Assembly (NCBI GenBank): GCA_017442645.1 | Contig: JAFRZH010000033.1 | Location: 1 to 59,635 of the forward strand | Direction of reading: 5' to 3' | Length of the DNA: 59,635 bases | From: a bacterium | Lineage (GTDB): Bacteria > Patescibacteria > JAEDAM01 > Absconditabacterales > Absconditicoccaceae | Part shown: piece by piece, positions 7,933 through 18,929 of the stretch | Position numbering within the stretch: position 1 is the stretch's first letter | Layout: every line of letters begins with the position of its first letter | The notes under the pieces: model-generated | What the model was told of the DNA's origin: nothing | Seen by the model: only the letters and a program-made list of their open reading frames with translations | Database searches by the model: none | Translations under genes and position numbers: made by a program

Positions 7933-8517
7933 TTAGTCTTCGATTTCCTCTAAGATTTCTTCACAAACTTCTTGCATGGTTTTACCTTCATCTTCAGCAA
8001 TTTGTTGAATAGATTGAACGATAACATTAACATCATGTTGAGAATATCCTCCGTCTTCAGCTTCATCATCATCGTCCGTTTCGTCTACTTCCTCCAAAAT
8101 TTCTTCACAAACTTGCTGCATCGTTTTCCCTTCTTCCTCAGCAATTTGATGGATAGATTGAACGATAGCATTGACATCTTCATCGGTGTAATCTGCATCA
8201 TCGTCATCATCACAATCGCATTCATCTTCTTTATCATCCTCTTCTTCTTCGTCGTCTTCGATTTCCTCTAAGATTTCTTCACAAACTTCTTGCATAGTTT
8301 TACCTTCATCTTCAGCAATTTGTTGGATAGATTGAACGATAACATTGACATCGTGCTGAGAATACCCTCCGTCTTCAGCTTCGTGACTATCATTCTCATC
8401 AGCTTCAGCTAAAATTTGTTCACAGAGCTCTTGAATACTAACTCCTTCTTCATCTGCGACTTGTTGGAGGGATTTTACAATAGCATTTACATCATCATCG
8501 GAATAACCTTTTGGCAT
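7933..8517 (-). CDS. Acidic protein with four ~36-residue repeats
   Basis: 194 residues, no TGA. Units at about residues 5-40, 52-88, 110-144 and 158-194 share the pattern YSxxDVNxIVQSIQQIAxEE then GKTMQEVCEEILEE. Units 2 and 4 are identical over 37 residues, showing recent internal duplication or gene conversion. Units are joined by Asp/Glu tracts; linker 2-3 contains ECDCDDDDD. The unit resembles a small three-helix bundle; each repeat has one Cys. No signal peptide. The function is unknown; possibilities are metal buffering, a phase-separating scaffold or a nucleic-acid mimic. Confidence 0.75.
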   Translation of the reverse strand: MPKGYSDDDVNAIVKSLQQVADEEGVSIQELCEQILAEADENDSHEAEDGGYSQHDVNVIVQSIQQIAEDEGKTMQEVCEEILEEIEDDEEEEDDKEDECDCDDDDDADYTDEDVNAIVQSIHQIAEEEGKTMQQVCEEILEEVDETDDDDEAEDGGYSQHDVNVIVQSIQQIAEDEGKTMQEVCEEILEEIED

Positions 8518-8894
8518 TCTTATACATTATAAAGTAAAAAAGGGTGTCTTTTGGAGTGTTATTACCGCAAAACTAAAAAAGAAGATATGGATAAGAAAAG
8601 AAAAATCAAGTTTTTTGGAAAGTAATGTTAGAAAGTAATTCTTAAAGGATAAAATAGATCAAATGATTTTCTCTTGCATTTTGAAAAAAGATTATCATAT
8701 TGAAAGTGCTACATAGAAAAACACATTTTTGGGAAAAATGAACAAGTTTTTTTGTTACACAGAAAATTAAAGCATCCTACATTGGATTATTTCTGAGTGA
8801 CAAACCAAAAAGAGTTTTTCTTGAAATATGTAGCACCAATATAGGGTGCTTTTTGTAAAAGATAGGAATTTTTATTTCACTCATTACACTCAAA
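8518..8894 (+). promoter_or_regulatory. Upstream region of the csm operon with an attenuator-like hairpin
   Basis: 377 bases without a gene. A hairpin AGCACC-AATATAG-GGTGCT followed by TTTTTG lies at 8832-8854, only about 40 bases before csm4 and oriented with the operon. It could be a leader attenuator or the end of an upstream transcript. I could not place a convincing -35/-10 pair in the AT-rich sequence. Confidence 0.45.
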
Positions 8895-9809
8895 ATGCAA
8901 CTAAAAAAGATTATGGTAACCTTTAAAAGTGGATATATCACACCTTTAGAATCGGATACGTTATTATGATACGTCTTTGCGAAATCATTTGAACAACTTG
9001 AACCTCTTTTTGAAAAATTTGAAAAGGGAAATCCAAGTTTTCTTTTTTCTACAGGATTGAGAGAGGGAATTATTCCTCGTCCTTTTATGAAAACAAAAGA
9101 AACAACGAAAGAAAGTCTCTCATTACAAAAGGATTTAGAAAAAGAGGTAAATAAAAAGAAAATTAAAAAGACAGAATGGATTAAAATGGAGTGCGAACTT
9201 TTTGAAAAACTCATGGAATGAAATCCTTTAGAAGGAGAAGATTTAGAGAAAGAAAAGGGATCTTTGAATGAAATAAAAACTTCGGTGATGAAAAATAGTA
9301 TTCCAAGATTTTGATCTGGTGAAACTTCCCCTTATGGTATTGAAGATGTAACATATAGTCAGAATGGTTATGCTTTTTTTGTAAAAATAGAGGATGAGGA
9401 AGATTTTCAGAAATTCTTCAAAGAGATGCAGAATATTTTATTAACGATTGGATGGGGAAAAGGTGTTTCAAGAGGTTTCGGGAAAATCTCTCAATGTGAA
9501 TGTGTGGATCTCTCAGATGAGGAAAAGAAATTCTTTGAATATAGAGAAAAAATCAGAGCACAAAAAAATACGTATTTTGTGATGAATAATTACAAACCCA
9601 AAGAAAAAGAATTGGAGATGATTGATTTTGAAAAGAGTTATCTACAATATCTCAATAAAAATACGAAAACAATGGGGGAAAATGTCTTTAAAGGAAATAT
9701 GAAATTTATTGCTCCAGGAAGTGTTATTGTCTTTAAAGAATCGATAGAAGGAGTTTTATGAAGTTATTATCAAGTAGAACATTCTTTTAATTTTTGATAC
9801 CTTTTCTAA
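8895..9809 (+). CDS. csm4: Csm4 (Cas5-group RAMP) of type III-A
   Basis: 304 residues, five TGA glycines. The N-terminus (FKSGYITPLESDTLLGYVFA) is the Csm4 first-strand and SDT motif, followed by GIIPRPF. A glycine-rich RAMP loop, GWGKGVSRGFGKI, is near residue 190. Csm4 caps the 5' end of the crRNP and contacts Cas10 and the crRNA handle. First gene of the operon, which is unusual as cas10 normally leads; its stop overlaps the cas10 start (TAATG at 9807-9811). Confidence 0.85.
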
Positions 9810-12295
9810 TGCAGCAAGATTTATGTAAAATTATTATTGCTTCCTATCTTCATGATATGGGGAAACTTTTATGGAGATGAGGAATGAATCGTGAACATAA
9901 AACATATCAAGTAGCTCATGCGGAACATGTTTTTGATTTTTTCAATAATAGCAATCAGACTTTTTCTTCTTTTTGGAAAGAAATTGGACTTATTGCTTCT
10001 CTTCATCATGCAAAAGATTTTTACAGTTATAAAAATTGGAAAAATGAAGAACAAAAGCAATTAGCTTGGATTATCTATATGGCAGATAATATATCTTCGA
10101 AAGAAAGAGTAGATGAGAGAAATTTGGAAGAGGAAAAAGAATATGAACATATCAAATCTTTCGGTCTTAGACCTGTCTTTGAAAATATTTTTCAGGATAA
10201 ATTAACTTCAAAGTGGTGATATATCCCTAAAAAACTTGATGATGTTGATTTTGAAATGACGGATAAGGGAGTAGTAACCGTTGAAAATAAATTTGAACAA
10301 TCTTTAATAAAATATGTTGGAGATGAAAAGATTGAAAGTAAATTTGGGAAATTAGCAAAAGATTTTGTCGAAGAATTGGAACAATTAGCATTATCTTACA
10401 ATGATGAGAATCTTTCAGAAAAAGAGATGAAAAATCTGATTTATTCTCTCGATATTCTCCTTCAGAATTATTTTTCATTTGTTCCTTCTGACGCCTATAA
10501 TTCCATTGGAGATATTTCCTTATATGATCATACTAAAACAACGGTTGCAATTGCGACAGCTTTACGAGAAAATGGTGTACATTTGCAAGAAAATATCTTT
10601 CAATCACAAACTTCAGAGATTGAAAAAGAAGAAATCTCTTTGATAGCAGGAGATTTTCCAAGTATTCAGAAATATATCTTTGGAAATATTCAGACTTCTG
10701 AATCTCTTTCAAAAAGATTGCGTGCAAAATCTTTAACGGTGCAACTTTTGAATGAAGCGGTAGTGGAATATCTTTGTTCTTCCTTGGAAATCTCAAGAGC
10801 AAGTGTTTTGATGAATGCATGAGGAAAATTTGTAATTCTTGCATGAAAAGATCAAGAACAGAATATTAAAACCTTAGAAGAAAGAATTAATACCTTTTTG
10901 ATCGAGAAATATGAGGGGAATATAAAATTTACCTTGGTTTCTCAAATCAAAACGTTATGAGAACTTTTTGAAGGAGATACTATCCAAGATAGTTTTGTGG
11001 ATTTATTTGATGTGCTTTCGCGTAAAAAATTCCAAAATTATTCTCTCGATAATGTAAAACAGGTATTTGGAAAAAAACATTCAGTTAATGGAAAAGTGAT
11101 TTGTAAATTGTGTGGTTTGTATTATTCAGATAAGGATAATGAAAGTGATGAGGATATTAGGTGTGAATATTGTGATAAAGAAATTGAACTATGAGAAAAA
11201 ATTGTAAAATCTGAATGTAAAGGAGTGTATCTTTCATATCAACAAGGAGAAGATTTCGATTTCAAGATTGATATAGAAAAGAGAGAAAATGAGAGTTTGT
11301 TTATTCAATTTAATACTTGGAATGCTCAAAATGATGGATTAACAATTTCAAAATCTCTCAATCTGTATGTTCCAAAAAACAAAGATTGAAAAACGACGAC
11401 ATTTGAAGATCTTGCGAGTAAAACGAAAGGATATCTTTGTATGCTTAAAGGAGATATTGATATGATGGGATTACTTTTCAAACATGGGTTCGAATATGAA
11501 ACGAAGGGCGGAAAGGAAAAAGGGAAATCCATCTATTCTGTGAGTAGAATTGTCCAACTTAGTAGAATGTTAGAATTGTTTTTCGGAAAATATTTACAGA
11601 ATTGTTTGCAATATCAGTTTGAAAATGTGTATACCGTTTTCAGTTGAGGAGATGATTTTGTTTTCATAATTCCTTTTGAGTCGAGATTGAAATTCATTAA
11701 ATCCTTATCTAAGGAATTTCAAAAATTCGTCGCAGAAAATCAAAAAATTCATTTCAGTATTGGACTTTCCATTTTTAAAGATAAAACACCTTTTAAACAA
11801 GTCGATGAGCAAACAGAAGAACTTTTAAAAGTAGCGAAATCAAATGCAAAAGCAGAAATAATCAAAAAAATGAAAAAAACTGATTCTCAATCAGAATTAG
11901 ACTTTTTGAAGGTTAGAGGGGTGTGCTTCTATGATAGGAAATTTGTATTTACTCCTTCTGAAATTGAAGATTATGAAGAGAAATTAGATTTAAAACGAGA
12001 TTTTGAAGAAGGAGGAATAAGTCCTACGATGCTTTATACACTCTATATTCAACTTTGAGAGATGGAAAAAATATTAAACAATACAGATGTTAATCGAGCG
12101 CAATATCTTCATTTATGAGCGAGAATCTTCTATATGTTGAGGAAAAATTTGAAAGATGAACAGTTTAAAAAGATAGAATCAGATTTGAAAGAAAAATTAT
12201 TAAAAATCTGAGATCTTAACGAGAAAAAAAAAGAAATTAATGAACTTCTCTGTAAAATTACGGATAAACTCTTTGAAGAAAGAGAAGAAAAATAA
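9809..12295 (+). CDS. cas10: Cas10/Csm1 with HD nuclease and GGDD cyclase
   Basis: 828 residues, about ten TGA glycines. HD motif SYLHDMGKLL at H15-D16 (ssDNA nuclease), with HxxH-type support at VAHAEHV and SLHHAKDF. Central zinc ribbon VICKLCGLYY ... IRCEYCDKE. The GGDD cyclase box is at residues 613-616 (VFSGGDDFVFI); its first Gly is encoded by TGA at 11645, so standard translation would destroy the active site. On target RNA binding it should make cyclic oligoadenylates that activate the CARF proteins encoded downstream. The C-terminal helical domain (YLHLGARIFYMLRKNLKDEQ) is the Csm1 D4 domain. Confidence 0.95.
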
Positions 12296-12322
12296 TCTTT
12301 TATATCTTTACCAATACAAATA

Positions 12323-12736
12323 ATGGGATATCAAAATGGATGAAATTATCGTGGAAATGTTCAAAAACCAGAAGAAAAATTTATGGAATCGTATGTTCAA
12401 AATTTTGACTTTGAAAAGAGTTTATCATTAGAAAGTTTTGAGGAAAAACAAGAATTTTGAAAGATATCAAGTAATACAGGACTGAGAAAGATTTACGATG
12501 CATATTTAGATAAAGTAAAGAATGAGTCTAATAATCAGAACATTCAAATTAATGTACGATTTGCAAAAATTGGGTATCAAGAGAAAAGAAAATTATTACC
12601 TCAAGGATTTTTAAAGTTTCTTGAATGAATTTGGAAGAAAATACCTGGAAATGAAAAAGAAAAATATGAAAATTTTAGAATATTTCTTGAAGTGTTCCTT
12701 TCTTACCATAAATACTTTAATCCAAATGCAAAATAA
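12323..12736 (+). CDS. csm2: Csm2 small subunit
   Basis: 137 residues, three TGA glycines. All-helical; SSNTGLRKIYDAYLDKVK is the Csm2 opening motif (tSQiRkfy), and the end FRIFLEVFLSYHKYF matches the family (FFEAIVAYHKY). A basic Asn/Gly-rich N-terminus precedes it. Csm2 lines the crRNP belly and contacts the target RNA. Spacing to cas10 is 27 bases. Confidence 0.85.
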
Positions 12737-12765
12737 TCTTTCTTTTACTTTCTAATTTACAAACA

Positions 12766-13425
12766 ATGACACAAAAAATGTTAGAACCTCATATTTATAC
12801 ATGTACTATCACTCTTAAAACAGGACTTCATATTGGAGGATCCGGAGATACTTTAAAAATTGGAGGAATTGATTCTGAAGTAGTTAAAAATCCTCTTACA
12901 TGAGAACCTTATATCCCTGGAAGCAGTATCAAAGGAAAAATGAGAGCAATGCTTGAAATGGTAGAACATTCTCAAGAATTGGAACAAGAACAAGATTCTA
13001 AGTGAAAAATGAATTTAGTGTCTAATCCTGAATCTATGATTGCAAAAGCTTTCGGATGTGCGAGTAATGATAAAAAAATCGCTTCAAAGATTATTTTTGA
13101 GGATTTTGTACTTACATGAGAACGAAAAAAGAAATATCAAGAATTAAAATCTGAATTTTTTGAAGATAAAGCAGAAAACTCAGTTCCAAGATTTCTCTCT
13201 GGAACGGCAAATCCAAGACATATTGAAAGAGTTCCTGCAGGAGTAGAATTTGAAGGGACAATTGTTCTTGTTCCAGAAGAATGAGAATATGGAATGTCTA
13301 AAGAAGAACTTGAAGAAATTCTATCTCGTGGAATTGAACTTATTGAATCAACATATTTATGAGGAGGAGGAAGTCGTGGAAATGGAAGAGTATCATTTGA
13401 ATTACAACCAAATGAAGAAAAGTAA
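12766..13425 (+). CDS. csm3: Csm3 backbone RAMP, target RNA nuclease
   Basis: 219 residues, six TGA glycines. Opening TLKTGLHIGGSGDTLKIGGI is followed by D36, the expected catalytic aspartate for target RNA cleavage at 6-nt intervals. EPYIPGSSIKGKMRAMLEM is the conserved RAMP strand, and the glycine loop GGGGSRGNGRVSFEL lies at the end with one TGA Gly. It forms the helical Csm3 filament with csm2, csm4 and csm5 of this operon. Confidence 0.93.
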
Positions 13426-13461
13426 TCAGACTTTTTATCTTTTTTAAATGTTTGTAAAAGA

Positions 13462-14490
13462 ATGGAGAAAATTACTTTACATGCAAAAATATTAACTCCT
13501 ATTTGTGTTTCAACAGGAACAGATCGAGATGGACTTGATTTTTTTATCGATGAACAGAAACATACTTTTTGTTTAGTAGATCAAGAGTGGATTGAAAGAG
13601 CTATCGAAGAAAAACAGGTAAATGCTGAAGAATTATTGAATGCTATCAAAAAAGGAGAATTTAAAACGCTCTCAAAAATAAAACAACAGTTAGGAAAAGA
13701 GTTTTTTAAAATAAAAAAAGAGTATAAAATCTGAAAAGATGCAATGAAAACTCTATGACAACAGGGTAATAGTTCCAATCAAGGAATTGTAAAACAACAG
13801 TTTAAAAATCCTTTTACGAATGAAGTAATGATTCCTTGAAGTACGATTAAGGGCATTTTGAGAACAGCATATTTATATGATAAATTTTGAGAAGAAAATC
13901 AAAACTCATTAGATAATGCAAAAAAGTTTGATAGTATTAATGGTGAACTGAATGAAAGACTTTTTAAATGGATCGGATGTGAAGATGTTGTAATCTCAAA
14001 TGCTCAAGTAGAAATTCAAACGATTCAATCAAAAAATAAACCTCAAAAACCTTGATTACCCCCGAAAAAATGAATTTATGTCATTTGTGAATCTCTTATT
14101 TCATGAGAATGTGATATCACTCTTTCTATTGCTCCGAATAATTGAAAACTCGATAGAGATTTATTATCTCGTTTAGAAGAAATATTAGGAAACTATTCAG
14201 AATGTTTAATTTGAAGAGAAGAGAAAATTATGGATTGAATTGATTATGGACACGAGTTGTTAGATGAGCTTGATAATGAATTTAACCAATGAAATTGTCC
14301 TATTAAGTTGTGAATGTATAAAAAATCTCTGACTTACAAATTGTGGTGGGAAGAATTGATTCAAACTTTACCTCATTGAAAAGCACGATTGACTGAAGCA
14401 AGAAAAAAAGGAGTAGGAGATAAAACCTTATATATTGATGAATATGGATACCCTGTAGGGTGGATTGTTTTATCTTTCCCAAAAAAATAA
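13462..14490 (+). CDS. csm5: Csm5 RAMP subunit
   Basis: 342 residues with 13 TGA glycines, one of the highest loads in the window. Opening HAKILTPICVSTGTDRDGLD; the RAMP strand NEVMIPGSTIKGILRTAYL uses TGA for the glycine of PGS; the C-terminus GYPVGWIVLSF matches Csm5 'P-x-GWx'. Csm5 caps the 3' end of the crRNP and recruits maturation nucleases. Its stop is immediately followed by the cas6 ATG. A TCAGACTTTTT copy of the dispersed motif lies 35 bases upstream. Confidence 0.88.
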
Positions 14491-15210
14491 ATGTTATATC
14501 TCTTAAATATCCAATTTTCAAAACCTCAACAAGAGGGAAAATCAGATTTCTATTATGCTATTTTGTGAGCTTTTCTTAATCTGTTTGAAAATCAAAATTT
14601 CGTATATGAAAATATTATCAAACTTTCGTTTTCAACTCATGAAAATCTTTCTTTATCTATGACAATCAAAGGAGAAGAAGCTTATAATGATATCATTTCC
14701 TACCTTTTAAAACATCCTTGATTGGAATTATCATTGCAAGGGGAAAAATATGCACTCCAACAATTAAATTTTCGTTTTGAGATTTTTAATCCAGAAAAAA
14801 TGGAGTTTCAAGATTTTGATAAATTTGTGCTTCGTTTTCATTCTCCGACATTTGTAAGACAAGAAAATATTACCTATCTACTTCCAAATCCCGATCAGAT
14901 TTTTTCTTCTCTTTTGCAAAAAATGCTTCCCTACTGTCCTATAGAAATTGATGAAAAAGAGTTTAAAATCTGGTTGAAACAGACGATATATATGGGAGAA
15001 TTTGATTTACATAGTAAACTTATTACGATCAAAGAAGGAAAAAAAGCTTGATGTGTTGGATTTTGTACTTATTATCTCAAAAATAAAGAACAGGAAGAAT
15101 ATGTAAAAGTTTTATATGTACTTCTGCAAGCGGTTAAATTCTTTGGAATTGGAAGTTGTGTAAAACTTGGTTGTGGAAATGTTGGATGTTTTATTTCAAG
15201 CAAAAAATAG
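14491..15210 (+). CDS. cas6: Cas6 pre-crRNA endoribonuclease
   Basis: 239 residues, three TGA glycines. Ferredoxin-like RAMP with FVLRFHSPTFVRQ in the middle and the C-terminal glycine-rich loop GIGSCVKLGCGNVGCF, equivalent to the Cas6 GxGxxxxxGxG signature. It should cut repeat transcripts, leaving an 8-nt 5' handle; the repeat (21061 on) ends ATCGAAAC, a typical handle. It abuts csm5 with zero spacing. The catalytic residues could not be assigned. Confidence 0.85.
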
Positions 15211-15242
15211 ATGAAAGAATTTTAGTAGTATAATACGATATA

Positions 15243-15866
15243 ATGAAAAGAAAATTATTAATTTGGTCTTTTGGAAACGCCGATATTTATTATCAGAATC
15301 AACTCTTAGAATATAGTGATGATCCTGATTTTGAGTGATTGGATTTTTTTTGAAGGACAGAGAAAATTTTGGAACAATTTGAAAAGTATCAAGATAAAAT
15401 TTCTTTCAAAATGCTTGATGAATTTGTAGAACAACAAGAAAAAGAGGTGGTTTATGATTTTATTGGAATTTATACCAAACAAAATTCTCTCTATCATAGG
15501 AATGATACTCATTTATTATATCCTCTTTTGAAAAAATATAGAGAGTATAAATCTTTTCAGAATGTAGAATTTGCTTTGTATGATGAAAATTATCAAATTG
15601 TCTTAAATGATGCATTTGATCAAGAAAGAATCTTTAATATTTTAGTTATGGATTTGGAAAAAATAAAGAAAGAGATTGATCTTATTTGATTTGATGAAGT
15701 GATAGTAAATATTACATGAGGAACGAAAATTATGGCGCTCCTTCTTACTTCAGTCGTAAAAAATCTTTTTAAATTTGATCATATTCATCTTTATTATGGA
15801 TTGCGGGATAAAAAAAGGAATATTACGAATTTCATTTCTATTGATAATTTTTTGAAAGATTTTTAA
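15243..15866 (+). CDS. Stand-alone CARF-domain protein
   Basis: 207 residues, four TGA glycines. Begins KRKLLIWSFGNADIYY and carries the CARF ligand motif NITGGTKIMALLLTS near residues 157-170 (first Gly of GGTK from TGA at 15717). The same opening (KKVLIIWSFG) and PTGGTKG motif occur in Csm6 downstream, so the two are probably paralogous. There is no room for an HEPN, PD-D/ExK or transcription-factor domain: about 40 residues follow the motif. It could be a ring nuclease that degrades cyclic oligoadenylate, a sensor subunit for the adjacent helicase, or a regulator. Not assignable to a named family here. Confidence 0.72.
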
Positions 15867-15884
15867 TTTTGTAGAGTATCGATA

Positions 15885-17453
15885 ATGGATCTTACAGATC
15901 AGCAATCTCAAATCCTGCAACAATTCTCTACAGGTTTTGATATGAAAATTAATGCTTTTGCGGGAACGGGAAAAACAACCATGTTAAAATTGTTGGTAGA
16001 AAATAACGCAAAGAAAAAATTTCTTGTTTTAGTATTTAATAAATCTGTACAACAAGAATTAGCAAAAAAATTTCCTGCGAATGCTTTTGTTGCTACGATT
16101 CATAGTTTCGCATATCGTAATGTAAAAGAGATTCTACATTTGGGAATGATTGGTAGTGAAAAACAGCTTATTCCATATATAGTAAAAACGTATCATATTC
16201 CCTATGATGTGGCTCAATTTTGTGTCAATATTTTGATAGAATATTTTAATTCCAAGGAGAAATTTATTAATGCAAAATCTGTAAATCATCTTATTCAGGA
16301 TAATGAACAATTACTAATTTTTTATAAAGAGCATTCTGGAGAACTTCAAGCTTCTTTGATCTTAAAAATCTTAAATGAGACTTTTCAAAACATGATTGAA
16401 TGAAAACGATCAATGACTCATTGAGGATATTTAAAATATTTTCAGTTACATCTTGATGATTTTTCTTCTTCTTTTAATTATGATGTAGTAATGCTTGATG
16501 AAGGACAAGATACCAATTATGTTTCTCTCGATATCTTCGAAAATATGAATGGTCAAAAAGTAATAGTAGGAGATACTCATCAAGGCATTTATGGTTGGAG
16601 AGGAGCAATTAATGCAATGAAAACACTTGATTACTCAACTTTTTATCTTTCAAATTCGTTTAGAATTAATAATTACACAGCAAATTTATGAGATCATATT
16701 CTGAAAAATTTTAAAGCAGAAAATCAAACATTAAAAGCTTATTTCTCTTGAGGAGGAACATGAAACCATAAACAATGTATTATTTTTCGTTCAAATGCTT
16801 GATTGATTAGATATATCCAGGAACTTGATGAATATGAGCAAATAAATTTAACAAGAAATATTAAAGATATTTTTGAAATGGCATTGTCGTTAAATAAAGT
16901 CAAACAATATTATTTGACTTGAAATAAGGCGTATTTGAATACTCTGGAAGAAAGAATTAAGATGATTGTAGAACAGAATAAAACAAAACAGGAATTTGCA
17001 TACTATATTACGGAAGTCTTAGATGATTATGAATTGATTACCAATTGGAATCTAATTGAAAAAATAGATATTAATACCGTATACCAAAAAGCATATCAAC
17101 ATTTTGATGATACTTCTTTATCTTATCTTTCTACTGCACATACCGTAAAATGATTAGAATTTGATACGGTAGAAATCTCAGATGATTTTCAAGATATCTT
17201 TAAAACATTGTATAAAAATTTTATTTTGAAAAGAAAACGGAAAATAAAACAAGTTAAGGAAGTTTTTTATGATCAAAAGAAAAATGCCACGATTTCCTCG
17301 ATGAGAGCTATCGTAGAAGAAGTTAATCTCATGTATGTGGCAGTTACAAGAGCGATAAAAAATCTGACGATAAAATCATCGGCAATTCAAAGAATTTTGA
17401 ATACCTCAGAATCTCAGTTTGAAGAAGAATTAGCGAAAGAAAGCAAAAAATAA
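15885..17453 (+). CDS. UvrD/Rep-like SF1A helicase embedded in the CRISPR operon
   Basis: 522 residues, several TGA glycines. Motif I AFAGTGKTTMLKLL near residue 27, Ia-like FNKSVQQELAKKFP, motif II LDEGQD near 204-209, motif III VGDTHQGIYGWRGA, motif IV FRSN, motif V STAHTVKGLEFD (its Gly from TGA), motif VI MYVAVTRA near 483-490. Compact, with small 1B/2B insertions, closer to F-box-helicase/UvrD-like minis than full UvrD (~720). It sits 18 bases after the CARF gene and 28 before csm6, so it is cotranscribed with cyclic-oligoadenylate effectors. Likely 3'-5' DNA (or R-loop) unwinding; no known type III role fits directly. Confidence 0.88.
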
Positions 17454-17481
17454 AAACTTTTAATTCTTAAAAAATAATATT

Positions 17482-18777
17482 ATGAAAAAAGTACTCATTA
17501 TTTGGTCTTTTTGAACAAGTGATTTGTTGTTAGATGGGCAACCTATTGATGGTACTATATTTAGAGAAAAGACAAAGGAAATAGTTGAAAATTATTCCAT
17601 ATATAAAGAGAGAATCTCTTTCCCTATTTTAGAAACTTTTAAACAAAAAATATATGAATCTAAAGATACTTATTATATAAGATGAATCTTTACAGATCAG
17701 CCATATTCTACAGATACGGTATATCTTTCTGAACTTATTGAAAAAAAATATCATCGTCCAAACAAAAATAGCATCGTTGAAGATGGGATTATTTTATCTG
17801 AGGCAAGATTATTTCAAAATATTCTGAATGTTTTAAATGATAGATTAGGAACTAGTGATTATAGAAAATATGATGAAATTTATGTGGTACCTACTTGATG
17901 AACAAAAGGTATTGTTGCAGGTCTTTTTATGTGTGCTATTGATAAATTACCAACGGGGAAAACATGTTTTTTTTATGGTGAAGAACAAGGAGATAAAACA
18001 ACTCGTTTTATTAGTCAAGATAAAATTAGTATTTTGGCACAGCAGAGATTCGTGAATAATTTATTGGAAAATTTAGATTTTGATTCTGTGATTACTTTTA
18101 TAGAAACGAATAACCTAATCAAAGAGTGTGATGCTGAATATTGGTTTGCAAAATATATGCACAATAGATTAAATCTTGACTATAACTGATGCGATAAGAT
18201 TTGCGAGGAACATTCTCTCCCTCATTGGACAAGAGAGCCAAGAAATATGATAGAAGAAAAAATTGATGGAATTATTTATACCTTAAAAAAGGGGAGACTT
18301 GTGGAATTTTTTGGGCGTATTTATAATTTCTCCGAATCAATTACGTCAGAAAAAATAAAAGAACTGTATCATATTGATTCAGCTCCTATATATTGAAATA
18401 TATTGCAATTTATTCAAGAAGATCCTAATTTAAAAACATATTTAGATAATTATCATATGAAAGATAATAGTTTACTTCAGCGAAATCCAGAGATTCACTA
18501 TAGCATTGATGCGACAAAGTTTATGAATTTATATGTAAAAAAGGCTTTGATAGAATATAAATTGGATCAAAAAGATTTGTTCCTGAAAATGCTTAATAAT
18601 ATTGAAAAACTGAATCAGTATAGAAATAAAACGGTTATTGCCCATGAAAATGAACCTATTAATATGAATATTATTTATGAAAAATATGGTAGCAAAAGCA
18701 TTATAGAAGATTTTATGAAATTATTAGAAAGTTGTACTGGGAAAACGCAATTATGGATTGAAAATTGTTTAAAATAA
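17482..18777 (+). CDS. csm6: Csm6: CARF-HEPN ribonuclease
   Basis: 431 residues, six or so TGA glycines. The N-terminal CARF domain opens KKVLIIWSFGTSDLLLDG and carries YVVPTGGTKGIVAGLF near 135-150, with both glycines of GGTK written TGA. The C-terminal HEPN domain has the RNase motif RNKTVIAH (R381, H388; R-x6-H). Cyclic oligoadenylate made by Cas10 should bind CARF and switch on non-specific RNA cleavage. It follows the helicase by 28 bases and ends 152 bases before cas1. Confidence 0.88.
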
Positions 18778-18929
18778 GAGATTTTTCATTTATACTTGAA
18801 AGATTATAAAAAAACTCAAATGTTTCAATTATGATTGAAAGATTTAATCCCGATATTCATAATCTTTGAAAAAAAGAGATAAAACCTGTAAAATTACATC
18901 AGACTTTTATTTCTTTTTTTTGATTTCTC
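18778..18929 (+). other. Gap between csm6 and cas1
   Basis: 152 bases with no supported gene. It has TTTCAATTATGATTGAAA, a near-perfect inverted repeat at about 18823, and a TCAGACTTTTATTTCTTTTT element at 18899, about 31 bases before the cas1 ATG. The gap could hold a separate promoter for cas1-cas2. Confidence 0.35.

Noticed and set aside
8895..18777. Reading the TGA-broken CRISPR genes as pseudogenes
   Set aside because: All breaks are TGA, never TAA or TAG, and glycine at those positions restores conserved motifs.
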